This document shows positions 42,150-50,654 of a stretch of 64,000 nucleotides of DNA, piece after piece. The DNA lies in contig OZ241897.1 in assembly GCA_965203535.1 (NCBI GenBank), positions 3,782,001-3,846,000 on the forward strand, written 5' to 3'. The DNA comes from JAJDTT01 sp022827025 (GTDB lineage: Bacteria > Acidobacteriota > UBA6911 > RPQK01 > JAJDTT01). The notes under the pieces were generated by a model that did no database searches, was not told where the DNA came from, and saw only the letters and a program-made list of their open reading frames with translations. Position 1 is the stretch's first letter, and every line of letters starts with the position of its first letter. The position numbers were made by a program, and so were the translations under genes.

Positions 42150-43493
42150 ATGCCGCATCTTATGCTTACTGTCCTGGTCCTTGGTCTTCTGGCAGCGAGC
42201 GAGTTGCGGGCGCAGCCGGCGCCTTTCGAGCGGCCGCTGCGAGCCATTCACCTTTCCGGCAACTGGGGCGCGAACCGCTACCATGCCGTCGAAAGGTGGG
42301 ACCCGGAAGGCACCGATCCGTTGATACCACTCGACTTTGTCGAATACCTTCGGGGACTGTACGTGAATTGGGTGGGGCTGTCGGTTGCACTGCACTATGA
42401 CGACAGCATGGACAGCACCGTGGAGCGCGCCTATTCCCCCGACCTGAGCGTGCCAACTTTCTCAGACATTGCGTTGCGGCAGCTCGTTCGCGAATGGAGG
42501 GGACACGGGTTCGACGTCTATCTGACCCTGGCGTTCGAGGCCCACGAAGCTCACGACGCCGAGCGGGCGGTCGGGCGGTATCAGCTCGGCGATCCGGGAG
42601 ATCCGGATACGGGCGTGCCGTACGACGATCCGTCGTGGGCGCCGCTGATTCTTCCGGAGAACTGGCCGTGGCGGCCGGACCATCCGGATCACCACCGCTT
42701 CGTGCGGGAGTTCTGGGAGACGTATACGGCAGAGGCCGTGCACTTCGCGAAAATAGCACAAGAAGAAGGCGTGCGGATGTACTCGCTCGGGACGGAAGTC
42801 GATCGGTTGTTCAGGACACGCAAGGTAGGGAGTCATTGGAGAACCGATTTCAGGCATGAACTCGAAACGATGGTCCACAGCGTGCGAGCCGAGTATGACG
42901 GGTTGCTCACCTATGACATGCATTATTCCGTGATCACGCAAGACTGGTACCCATGGGGCAAGCATCTGTGGGAAGACCTGAATCTCGACGTCGTCGGCGT
43001 CAGCGCATGGTTCCCCCTGGCGGAGACGCCGCCATCGTCGGTCACGAGTGTGGACAGGCTGCAGAATGAATACGAGCGCATATTTCGAGACCACCTTGTG
43101 CCGCTCGCCGCATACAATCCCGGCCGGCCGGTCGTGTTCACCGAGTACGGGGCCATCGATACGGTTGAAGGTCCCGCCGCTCCCGATGGCTCTCCGGAAG
43201 CCCCTGATTTCATATTTTCGGACCTGAACGAGAACGGGATTGACGATGGTCGTGAGACACAGGCCAATGTATTCGAGGCCTTGTTCAGGACCATGGACAG
43301 GTACCCCGGCGTGGTATACGGCGCCTTTTTCTGGGACAACTGGATCGCCAGCGACGAGGACTGGGAGGAGTACTGGACGCCACGGCGAAACTACGATATC
43401 CGCAACAAGCCAGCGGAGGACGTGGTGCGAACCTCATACACCCGCTACGCCGTCGACGCGTGGCGGCGTAGTCTGCTGGGGATACTGCCCTAG
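42150..43493 (+). CDS. Secreted GH113-like TIM-barrel glycoside hydrolase
   Basis: 447 residues; ATG 42150 follows GAGGAACCGGCA. Signal peptide MLTVLVLGLLAASELRAQ. The barrel shows WVGLSVALHYDD, FDVYLTLAFEAHE and two plausible catalytic acids: Glu in MYSLGTEVDRLF (beta-4, acid/base) and Glu in VVFTEYGAID (beta-7, nucleophile), the arrangement of GH113 beta-mannanases and related GTA-type barrels. YGAFFWDNWIASDEDW near the end fits. Likely secreted endo-glycosidase. Preceded by the promoter block otherwise found before the kinase-regulator fusions, so probably under their control. Confidence 0.82.
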   Translation: MPHLMLTVLVLGLLAASELRAQPAPFERPLRAIHLSGNWGANRYHAVERWDPEGTDPLIPLDFVEYLRGLYVNWVGLSVALHYDDSMDSTVERAYSPDLSVPTFSDIALRQLVREWRGHGFDVYLTLAFEAHEAHDAERAVGRYQLGDPGDPDTGVPYDDPSWAPLILPENWPWRPDHPDHHRFVREFWETYTAEAVHFAKIAQEEGVRMYSLGTEVDRLFRTRKVGSHWRTDFRHELETMVHSVRAEYDGLLTYDMHYSVITQDWYPWGKHLWEDLNLDVVGVSAWFPLAETPPSSVTSVDRLQNEYERIFRDHLVPLAAYNPGRPVVFTEYGAIDTVEGPAAPDGSPEAPDFIFSDLNENGIDDGRETQANVFEALFRTMDRYPGVVYGAFFWDNWIASDEDWEEYWTPRRNYDIRNKPAEDVVRTSYTRYAVDAWRRSLLGILP

Positions 43494-43496
43494 GCG

Positions 43497-43690
43497 CTCC
43501 TTGAGCGTCCCGTGGTTCCGGACATTCGCTTGCTCCTCCCGTGACTGCCGGGCCCGCGCGTTGAGAGCGTCGTCCGGCACGAAGTCCCACCCAGAGAAGA
43601 AACTCTCCCGAATATTGCGCACCGGTCGCTCCACCTTCCGATCTGTTCTTGGCTCGTAGCCCATAGCTATGCGAAGGCCGGAAAGAATTT
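43497..43690 (-). pseudogene. IS21-family IstA transposase fragment
   Basis: On the minus strand: KVERPVRNIRESFFSGWDF, then DDALNARARQSREEQANVRNHGT, matching the end of the integrase core of IstA proteins. No start, no catalytic DDE residues and no IstB. An old remnant just after the GH113-like gene. Confidence 0.7.
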
Positions 43691-43754
43691 TGGAGTCGAT
43701 CCAGGGGCAGCATCTAATGAAGGATCTATTCCGTAGCTCAATTGGACGGAGCAA

Positions 43755-44045
43755 CGGACTTTCCTGTCCCCTCTCCCCTTTCCTCAAAGGAGTGAGGGTT
43801 TTCTTACCCCCCACTTCTGAGAAAACTTGCCCCCCGGAGGGGGGACATTCTTGCCCCCCTCTTCGCTGCGGTTGCCTTCGCTGGGCCCCGGCGGGGCCGG
43901 AGTTGCGCGAATAGGAGGGGGGACTTTTAGTCCCCCCGTGAGAGTGGGGGTAGGAAAACCCCCACTCCTTTTCTCGCAGGATTTCGCCGGACCGGGGCCG
44001 GTGGGGGAACTCCCTCGGGGGGACTAAAAGTCCCCCCTCCCCCCG
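43755..44045 (+). repeat. REP-like cluster 6
   Basis: One full plus-oriented unit (hairpin A variant with CTTGCC, linker B, hairpins C and D, linker E) flanked by partial hairpins. Separates the IS21 remnant from the esterase 3' end. Confidence 0.88.
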
Positions 44046-44055
44046 TCCTTCATCG

Positions 44056-46128
44056 TCAGTCGAACTCCACGATACCTCCTGACGCATCCCGGATCCTCTC
44101 GAAGACGACCCGATCCCTCCCCGCCAGCCGCGCCAAATCCCCCAGATCGTAACGTCGGAGCGCTCCATGGACCGTGTTCTCAAGCTGGTCGACCGTGATC
44201 CCGGATTCCACGATCCGCCTCCAACTGTCGATGGAGTCCCGAACCTCGACCCGCCCAAACAACTGCGGCTCGACCGCCGCGGCGTGGAGCGCAGCAATCC
44301 CCGCCCTTCCCACAGCAACCACATTCACTCCCTTCGCCTCCCCGCTTTGGCCGTTCAGATAACGGGCGCAGACAAGCACGTCTTCTGCCCGCATTCCCAC
44401 CATTGACCGCCCCAGCATGTAGGCGATGAAGTACTCGGCCGAATTGTTCCCGATGTACTTGGGGTCGTACCGCCACGCCGTCGACTCCGTCTCTCCCAAG
44501 CCGGTCAGATCCACGGCCAGCACCGGATGCCCGCGGCGCACCAGCGACTCGATGGGCCCTCCCGGACCGGCGTCGGCCTGTTTGCCCTGACCATGCAGAT
44601 ACAGAGTCCATTCCCCTCTGGATTCGGCGGGGAGGAATTTCAACGCCGGCAGAGGGAATCCGCTGGTGGATTTCAGGATCAGCTTTTCGATCCGGTAACC
44701 GGTGCGCCGGACCGTTCCCCTCGGCTGGGAATCCGATCTTGGGATCTCCGAAAGCGGACGGATGCCCGCCGTCTCCCTCACCTTGGACCTTCTTTCCTCA
44801 TCGTTCATCCCCTGCCACGACTGTTGACGTCGAGACCGGAGCGCCGCTTCCTCTTCACGATAGAGTTGGAAAACCGATTTCGCGCCCTCCAGCAACAGAA
44901 CCTGCCCCTGGGGTGTGCATTGAAGCTGCCGGTCGGAGAAGACGTCGAAAGCGGGCTCGGTCACCTCGTCGACCTGGTTCAGCAGCCACCGCCGCATCCA
45001 GCGGCAGGCGCCGGTGCGCAGATGCAGGGAGAACCCGTGTTTCTCGTCCGCCTCCACCAGGCCGACCCGCTCGGGGACGCCCAACCGGGTGTAGAGCCGC
45101 TTGGCCTGCCGGTACGTCTCCCAGGCGCCGGCGATGGGCACGAAGTCTTTCGTGGCGGCGAGAATCAACGTGGGTTGCGGCGCTCTCATCAGGATGTAGT
45201 CCGCGTGGTCCATGCCGTAGGCGGTCTGAGCGTGGATGTTCTGCTCCGCATCGCCCGGACCCGGGTCGTCGTTCTTGCGGCGGGTGGTGGTGATGAAACA
45301 ACTGGACGCCGCAGCCGCGATCCTCGGATCGAGCGCCATCAGGTAGGCGGTCATGAGGCCGCCGCCCGAGTTCCCGGTGCAGCCGATACGCGACTCGTCG
45401 ACGTCGTCCCGGCCCGCCAGGTAGTCGATGCTGCGGATCCCGTCCCAGATCCGATAGGTCGCCAGGTTCCGCCCCAGCAAAATGGGGGCGACGCCGGCCA
45501 GGTTGTGTTCTTCGGTGGGGCGGAACCGGCCCTGCGCCGTCTCCGATCGATCCGCCCCCTCCCGCAGAATCTGCTTCCGCTCCCCCTGGCCGATGGGGTC
45601 GTAACAGAGCACCGCCAGACCGTTCCTGGCCATCAGGATGGCCGCCCGCTGGTAGAGTTCGGCCGCCTTACCGTTTTCGCTGTGGCCGCAGGGAAGCAGG
45701 ACGCCGGGATACGGCGGTTCGGCCTCCGGCAGGTACAGGACCGCCGTCACGTAAAAGCCGGGCCGGCTTTCGTAGATCAGCTTTTCGGCTCGAAACCCGT
45801 CGCCCGTCAACCGGCCCACGATTCGAGGACGCAGGGGAGTGCGTTCCGGGAATCCGCCCAGGCTTTCGATGAATTCGGCCCGCAGGCGCTCCTGGTAGTC
45901 CCTGATCTGCTCCGGGGTCTTCAGCGCTTCGTACGCCTGCAGGCGCCGGTCGAGCGCGGCGTGCACGAGTGGCCGGAGATGATCCCGAAGCAACCGGACT
46001 TCGCCGTCCGGCCGCGCCGCTGCCGGCAGCACCCGGAGGCCGGTCCCGTATGCGGTCTCGGGCGGCAGGATCCAGGCCAGAACGGTAAGGAGTATGCGGG
46101 CTGTCCCGGGCGCTCGGCTGGAAGACAC
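44056..46128 (-). CDS. Two-domain alpha/beta-hydrolase (acetyl xylan esterase-like)
   Basis: 690 residues with an N-terminal export segment (ILLTVLAWILPPETAYG). The first alpha/beta-hydrolase domain has PYPGVLLPCGHSENGK (oxyanion region), nucleophile elbow GCTGNSGGGLMTAY (Ser), and AATKDFVPIAGAWE near the acid. The second domain (from ~residue 440: WTLYLHGQGKQAD) has VAVGRAGIAALHAA where the nucleophile should be, so Ser is replaced by Ala and it is probably inactive. Predicted secreted carbohydrate esterase or peptidase-like hydrolase. Its 5' end is divergent from the FAD oxidoreductase. Confidence 0.87.
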   Translation of the reverse strand: MSSSRAPGTARILLTVLAWILPPETAYGTGLRVLPAAARPDGEVRLLRDHLRPLVHAALDRRLQAYEALKTPEQIRDYQERLRAEFIESLGGFPERTPLRPRIVGRLTGDGFRAEKLIYESRPGFYVTAVLYLPEAEPPYPGVLLPCGHSENGKAAELYQRAAILMARNGLAVLCYDPIGQGERKQILREGADRSETAQGRFRPTEEHNLAGVAPILLGRNLATYRIWDGIRSIDYLAGRDDVDESRIGCTGNSGGGLMTAYLMALDPRIAAAASSCFITTTRRKNDDPGPGDAEQNIHAQTAYGMDHADYILMRAPQPTLILAATKDFVPIAGAWETYRQAKRLYTRLGVPERVGLVEADEKHGFSLHLRTGACRWMRRWLLNQVDEVTEPAFDVFSDRQLQCTPQGQVLLLEGAKSVFQLYREEEAALRSRRQQSWQGMNDEERRSKVRETAGIRPLSEIPRSDSQPRGTVRRTGYRIEKLILKSTSGFPLPALKFLPAESRGEWTLYLHGQGKQADAGPGGPIESLVRRGHPVLAVDLTGLGETESTAWRYDPKYIGNNSAEYFIAYMLGRSMVGMRAEDVLVCARYLNGQSGEAKGVNVVAVGRAGIAALHAAAVEPQLFGRVEVRDSIDSWRRIVESGITVDQLENTVHGALRRYDLGDLARLAGRDRVVFERIRDASGGIVEFD

Positions 46129-46249
46129 GAACCCGCATCCTCACAGGATTTGTGTCTGCGGTCAATCGACTTCAGAATGCGGTCCGCGAGGCTTTGCAGT
46201 CCTTGGCAAGGGCCCCGCGCAGCACCGGGACCGGGACGAAGGAAAGAGC

Positions 46250-47851
46250 ATGAATGCGGCCGGCGCGAATGCGCACGAAATCGACGTTCTCATCATCGGG
46301 GCGGGGCACAACGGGCTCGTCGCCGGCGGTTACCTGGCGCGGGCCGGCCTGGAGGTCCAGGTCCTGGAGCGGCGGTCCGTGGTCGGCGGGGCCTGTGTCA
46401 CCGAGGAACTCTTTCCCGGGTTCCACTTCTCCAGTTGTTCGTTCATGCTCTACGCCCTGCACCCCAGGGTGGCGGAAGACCTGGAGCTGCACCGGCACGG
46501 TTTCCGGGTCTTTCAAGTCGATCCGTTCGTGTTTCGTCCGTTCCCCGACGGCCGGTACCTGGTGCTGCACCAGGACCCGGAGCGCAACGCGGAAGCCATC
46601 CGCGCGTGCTCCCGCCGGGACGCGGAGAGCTACCGGAGATGGAACCGGTTCTGGGAACGGTTCCAATCCATCGTCCACCCCTATGTGCTCACGCCGCCTC
46701 CCACCTACGTCGACCTGGTGAGGCGGGCGCGGGAGACGGGCAACCTCGAGATCCTCAGAAAAGTCCTGATCACCAGCCACGCCGATCTCGTCGAGGAGTT
46801 CTTCGAATCGGAGCATGTCCGGGCCGCGATGATCCATTCCGGCGACCATGGCGATCCCCGCTCCATCGGCAGCGCCCTGCCGGCGGCCTTCCTGCCGGGC
46901 GACGTGGAGCCCGAACGGCGAATCGTGGGCATCGTCAAGGGGGGAATGGGCGCGGTCACACGGGCCATGGCCGGTTCCCTGGAGAGCCGGGGCGGCGCTA
47001 TTCGCACCGGCTGCGAGGTCCGCCGCGTCCTGGTGGAGGACGGCCGGGCCCGCGGTGTCGAATTGACCGGCGGGGAGACGATCCGCAGCCGCCTGGTCGT
47101 CTCCAACGCCGATCCCAAGCGCACCTTCCTGAACCTGGTCGAACCGGAACATCTCCCGCCGGACTTCCGCCGGCGGGTCCGCGGCCGGCGGACCGAGATC
47201 GGGTACTTCAAGTTCCACGCGGCCATGGATGAGCTGCCCGACTTCTCCTCCTGGCTGGGAAGGGACTACGACCCGCGCATCACGACCCGCGTCTGGATCT
47301 GCCCCTCCATCGACTACGTGCGGCGCGCCTGGCGGGACGCCCGGCGGGGCCGTCCTTCGACGCAGCCCGTCATGTCGATCCAGATTCCCTCCATCTACGA
47401 CGGCAGCATCTGCCCGCCGGGCAAGCACGTCCTGTCCATCTTCGCCGAGTACGCGCCGGTCCGGTTGGCCCGGGGCAACTGGGACGAGCGCCGGGAGGAG
47501 GCGGGAGAGGCATTGATCGATGCGGTGACGGCGTATGCGCCCAACTTTCGGCGAGCCATCGCGGACTGGATGCTCCTGACGCCCTTGGACCTGGAACGCC
47601 GCGTCTCCCTGACCGACGGCAACATCCACCACCTGGACATGACGCCGAGCCAGGTGTTCTCCCGGCGGCCCCTCACCGGCTGGGCGGAATACAAGACGCC
47701 GATCCCGGGGCTTTGGCTCTGCGGCGCCGGGACCCATCCGGGAGGGGAGGTCTCGGGCGCGCCGGGTCACAATGCGGCGCATGCCGTCTTGCGGGATTTG
47801 GGTGGAGCGGCGATTTCCAATCCCGTCCGTCCCTCAGTCAACAACTGCTAA
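46250..47851 (+). CDS. FAD-dependent oxidoreductase (phytoene-desaturase/PYROXD2-like)
   Basis: 533 residues from ATG 46250 (GAAGGAAAG upstream); the frame upstream overlaps the divergent esterase. N-terminal FAD motif VLIIGAGHNGLVAGGYLARA with VLERRSVVGGACVTEE; C-terminal IPGLWLCGAGTHPGGEVSGA closes the FAD site. This pattern is of the carotenoid-desaturase/amine-oxidase superfamily, PYROXD2 branch. Cytoplasmic redox enzyme; substrate unknown, no carotenoid genes adjacent. Confidence 0.92.
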   Translation: MNAAGANAHEIDVLIIGAGHNGLVAGGYLARAGLEVQVLERRSVVGGACVTEELFPGFHFSSCSFMLYALHPRVAEDLELHRHGFRVFQVDPFVFRPFPDGRYLVLHQDPERNAEAIRACSRRDAESYRRWNRFWERFQSIVHPYVLTPPPTYVDLVRRARETGNLEILRKVLITSHADLVEEFFESEHVRAAMIHSGDHGDPRSIGSALPAAFLPGDVEPERRIVGIVKGGMGAVTRAMAGSLESRGGAIRTGCEVRRVLVEDGRARGVELTGGETIRSRLVVSNADPKRTFLNLVEPEHLPPDFRRRVRGRRTEIGYFKFHAAMDELPDFSSWLGRDYDPRITTRVWICPSIDYVRRAWRDARRGRPSTQPVMSIQIPSIYDGSICPPGKHVLSIFAEYAPVRLARGNWDERREEAGEALIDAVTAYAPNFRRAIADWMLLTPLDLERRVSLTDGNIHHLDMTPSQVFSRRPLTGWAEYKTPIPGLWLCGAGTHPGGEVSGAPGHNAAHAVLRDLGGAAISNPVRPSVNNC

Positions 47852-47936
47852 ACATTAACGCTTTCAGTCCTTTACCGGGTTCTCCGAATCGCTGAAGTGG
47901 TTGACTCCCTATGTTTGACGTGCTGCACAGGCAACT
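47836..47936 (+). repeat. AGTCAAC-type short element, copy b
   Basis: Begins AGTCAACAACTGCTAAAC; core ends GTTGACT (47900-47906). It overlaps the last 16 bp of the oxidoreductase gene, so it provides that gene's final codons (SVNNC) and stop. Pairs with 39679-39780. Confidence 0.65.
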
Positions 47937-47961
47937 GGGAGCCGCCGCAGATCGGGAGACC

Positions 47962-50319
47962 TCACGGGTCTTTTCCCTCGGGCATGCGATACCCGACGTG
48001 GCGCTCGGTAAAGATGTAGGAGGGACTCACGGCGTCATCGCCCAGCTTTTGGCGGAGTCTTTTCACGAAGGCGTGCACCACCCGGCGGTCGCCGGAGTCC
48101 CGCCGCCCCCAGACTTGGCGCAGCAGAGCATCGTACGTCAGAATCCGGCCCGCGTTGACCGCGAGGGCTCGGAGCAACTCGAATTCGGTCGCCGTCAGTA
48201 ACACCGGCCGGCCGGCCACACTCACCTGGCGGTCCTCGTAGCGGATCGCCAATTCCCCCAATCGAAAGGATTCGGACGATCCGTACCGCCGGTGCAGGGC
48301 CGCCTTGACCCTCGCCGTCAATTCCGTTTTCGAGAAGGGTTTGACGATGTAATCGGCGGCGCCCATCTCCAAGGCTGTTGCGATCGTCTCATCCCTGCCA
48401 TAGCCTGAGATGAATACAATCGGCAGATCGGCCATCTCCGGGACGTCCCGCATTAACTCGATGCCATCCGTCCCCGGCAGAACGAGGTCCAGCAGGACCA
48501 ACTGGGGCTTCTTCTCCTGAATCAGACGGGACACTTCCCGGGGATCGCCCGTCACCAGCGGGGAATAGCCGGCCGCCGCGAGAGCATCCTGAACGAAACG
48601 GAGCGTCCGAGGGTCGTCGTCGACCACAAGGATGCGAGTTTCCTCCCGATCCATGCGACGCGAGGGGGAGCCGCTTCGGGCCATGCCCGCCGCAACGCCG
48701 ATCCCACTATCGTCCGCCACCGGGACCGTGAAGGTGAACCGCGTGCCCAGGCCCGAACCGGCGCTCTCGGCCCAGATGCGTCCCCCGTGGGCCTCCACCA
48801 GGCCCTTGCAGATGGCCAGGCCCAGGCCGGACCCGGCGATCCCGCGATCACCGCCGACACGCGCGTATTTCCGGAACAGGTTCGGAAGCAGTTCCGGCGG
48901 CAGCCCCTCGCCTTCGTCGGAGACCGAGATCGCCACATGTACGCCATCCCGCGTCGCGGAAACCCGGATGGGGGCGGACTTGGGGGAGTACCTGGAAGCG
49001 TTGGACAGAAGGTTGTTCAGAACCTGGACGATGCGCTGCCGATCGGCCATCACCCGGGGGAGACCCGGCGGAAGGTCGATGCGGACGGCGTTGCGACCGC
49101 CTCCTCCCAGAAACGTGTTTCTGGCCTGGTCCACCAAGGTGACTACGTCAGAGGGCTCCGGGGCGACCGACAGCGTGCCGGTCTCGATATGTCCCGCATC
49201 CAGCAGGTCACGGATCAGGCCACGCATGTGATCGGTCTGCTCGTCGATGATGCGGTGGAACTCGCGCATCTCGGCCTGGTCCGGGGCCGGTGAGGTGCTC
49301 CGCAAGGTCGTGACCGAGCCCTTGATTGTGGTGAGCGGAGTCCGAAGCTCGTGGCTCACCATGCCCAGGAACTCGGCCCGCATCCGCTCCAGTTCCTTGA
49401 TCGGGGCCATGTCCTGCAGGGTGACCACCATGGATTCGACGGTGCCGTCCTCGGCATGCACCGTCGTGGCGTTCACCAGCGTGGTGACGCTCCGGCCGTC
49501 GGGAACCCGGAGGACGATCTCCTCGGCTCGCACCGTCGTGGCGCTGCTCATGAACTGCACCAGGGGGAACTCCGTGAGGGCGATCTCCTGCCCGGCGGCC
49601 CGGCGGAAGGTCAGGATCTCCGGCAGTTGCGCCGTCGAGCGCCCCGGCACGCGAATCCCCTCGACAATTCGCTTCGTCTCCCGATTGACCGACACCACTT
49701 CGCCGGTCTTGGCGTCGAAGACCACGACGCCTACGGGCGAGGTGTCGATCAGGGCTTCCAGGTCGCCCCGGGCCCGCCGCTCGTCCCGGTGCTTGCGGGC
49801 GTTGACGACCGCTGCCGCCGCCTGCGACGCGAACAACACCAGGACCGCTTCGTCCTCGCTCGTGAACTTCTCTCCGCCTTCCTTCCCCCCGAGATAAAAC
49901 CCGCCGACGTGCACGCCCCGGTGGCGCATCCGGGTCCCCAACATGTTGGGCGACAGGTCCACCGGCAGAGGAGAATGACCGAGCGACTGGATATAGCCGG
50001 GCACGTCCTCCAGCCGCAAAGGTCCCGGAAGTTGCCGCAGGTGTTCGACGAATTTCAGACCGTCCGTCCAGGCCAGCAACTGCTGATGCTGCTCCGGGGT
50101 GTATCCGAAGGTGGCGTACTCCTGGACCTGCCCCATCTCGTCGAAGGTCATGATCGCGCCGTGGAGAGCCCCGGTCAGCGCGCAGGCGCTTTCGACGACT
50201 TCCTGCAGAACGGTGCTGACGTCGAGGCTCTCGCTGATCCGCAGGATGGCGGCGCTGAGCTTGGAGATGCGATCCTCCAGCGCCTCGATCTTTCGCTTCA
50301 GTTTGTCGGGACTCTGCAT
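47962..50319 (-). CDS. Hybrid sensor kinase fused to receiver and OmpR-type DNA-binding domain (paralog)
   Basis: 785 residues, same length as the gene at 5747 and highly similar along its whole length. GAF, PAS, HisKA (MVSHELRTPLTTIKGS), HATPase_c (NNLLSNASRYS, SGLGLAICKG), receiver (VVDDDPRTLRF, LDLVLPGTDG) and winged helix (LTATEFELLRALAVNAGRI, FTERHVGYRMP). Differences cluster in the GAF/PAS sensory part (for example ALHGAIMTFDEMG against ARYGVIMAVDETG), hinting at different signals but shared DNA targets. ATG 50319 follows AAGGAGGGGG. Cytoplasmic. Confidence 0.95.
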   Translation of the reverse strand: MQSPDKLKRKIEALEDRISKLSAAILRISESLDVSTVLQEVVESACALTGALHGAIMTFDEMGQVQEYATFGYTPEQHQQLLAWTDGLKFVEHLRQLPGPLRLEDVPGYIQSLGHSPLPVDLSPNMLGTRMRHRGVHVGGFYLGGKEGGEKFTSEDEAVLVLFASQAAAAVVNARKHRDERRARGDLEALIDTSPVGVVVFDAKTGEVVSVNRETKRIVEGIRVPGRSTAQLPEILTFRRAAGQEIALTEFPLVQFMSSATTVRAEEIVLRVPDGRSVTTLVNATTVHAEDGTVESMVVTLQDMAPIKELERMRAEFLGMVSHELRTPLTTIKGSVTTLRSTSPAPDQAEMREFHRIIDEQTDHMRGLIRDLLDAGHIETGTLSVAPEPSDVVTLVDQARNTFLGGGGRNAVRIDLPPGLPRVMADRQRIVQVLNNLLSNASRYSPKSAPIRVSATRDGVHVAISVSDEGEGLPPELLPNLFRKYARVGGDRGIAGSGLGLAICKGLVEAHGGRIWAESAGSGLGTRFTFTVPVADDSGIGVAAGMARSGSPSRRMDREETRILVVDDDPRTLRFVQDALAAAGYSPLVTGDPREVSRLIQEKKPQLVLLDLVLPGTDGIELMRDVPEMADLPIVFISGYGRDETIATALEMGAADYIVKPFSKTELTARVKAALHRRYGSSESFRLGELAIRYEDRQVSVAGRPVLLTATEFELLRALAVNAGRILTYDALLRQVWGRRDSGDRRVVHAFVKRLRQKLGDDAVSPSYIFTERHVGYRMPEGKDP

Positions 50320-50424
50320 TCCCCCTCCTTGTCGGTTCCCGGCCCGATCCTCGGTTCAGCGCCCCCATGCATCGACACGAAACCAGAGCCGGATTTGGGA
50401 CGCATTGGACTCCATAGGCTCCAA

Positions 50425-50515
50425 CAATAGCGATATCGGGCAATAATTCATAGGATCTTCAGGAGACAGGGCCACATTGTCAGATTGGATTCATGTCGTT
50501 GCTTTACAATATTCC
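50425..50515 (-). promoter_or_regulatory. Conserved promoter/operator block, copy 2
   Basis: On the minus strand: GGAATATTGTAAA, TGAATCCAATCTGACAAT, GAAGAT 17 bp after CTGACA, then TCCTATGAATTATTGCCCGA and TATCGCTATTG. Longest match is with the block before the paralogous gene (5550-5640). About 110 bp from the start codon. Confidence 0.7.
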
Positions 50516-50654
50516 CCAGTACGCAGCCATCCAGTGCTGTGAAAGTCATTCATTGTGATGCGTTTTTACACGAGATCTCCCCTGTATCGGACCTGGGACA
50601 TGAAGATTCAGGACGTGGAATCCGGCAACGCTTGATCAGAAAAGGTGGTTTCCC

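Noticed and set aside
43669..44027. Small open frames in REP cluster 6
   Set aside because: Entirely repeat-derived translations such as GGGTFLPP; no evidence of coding.
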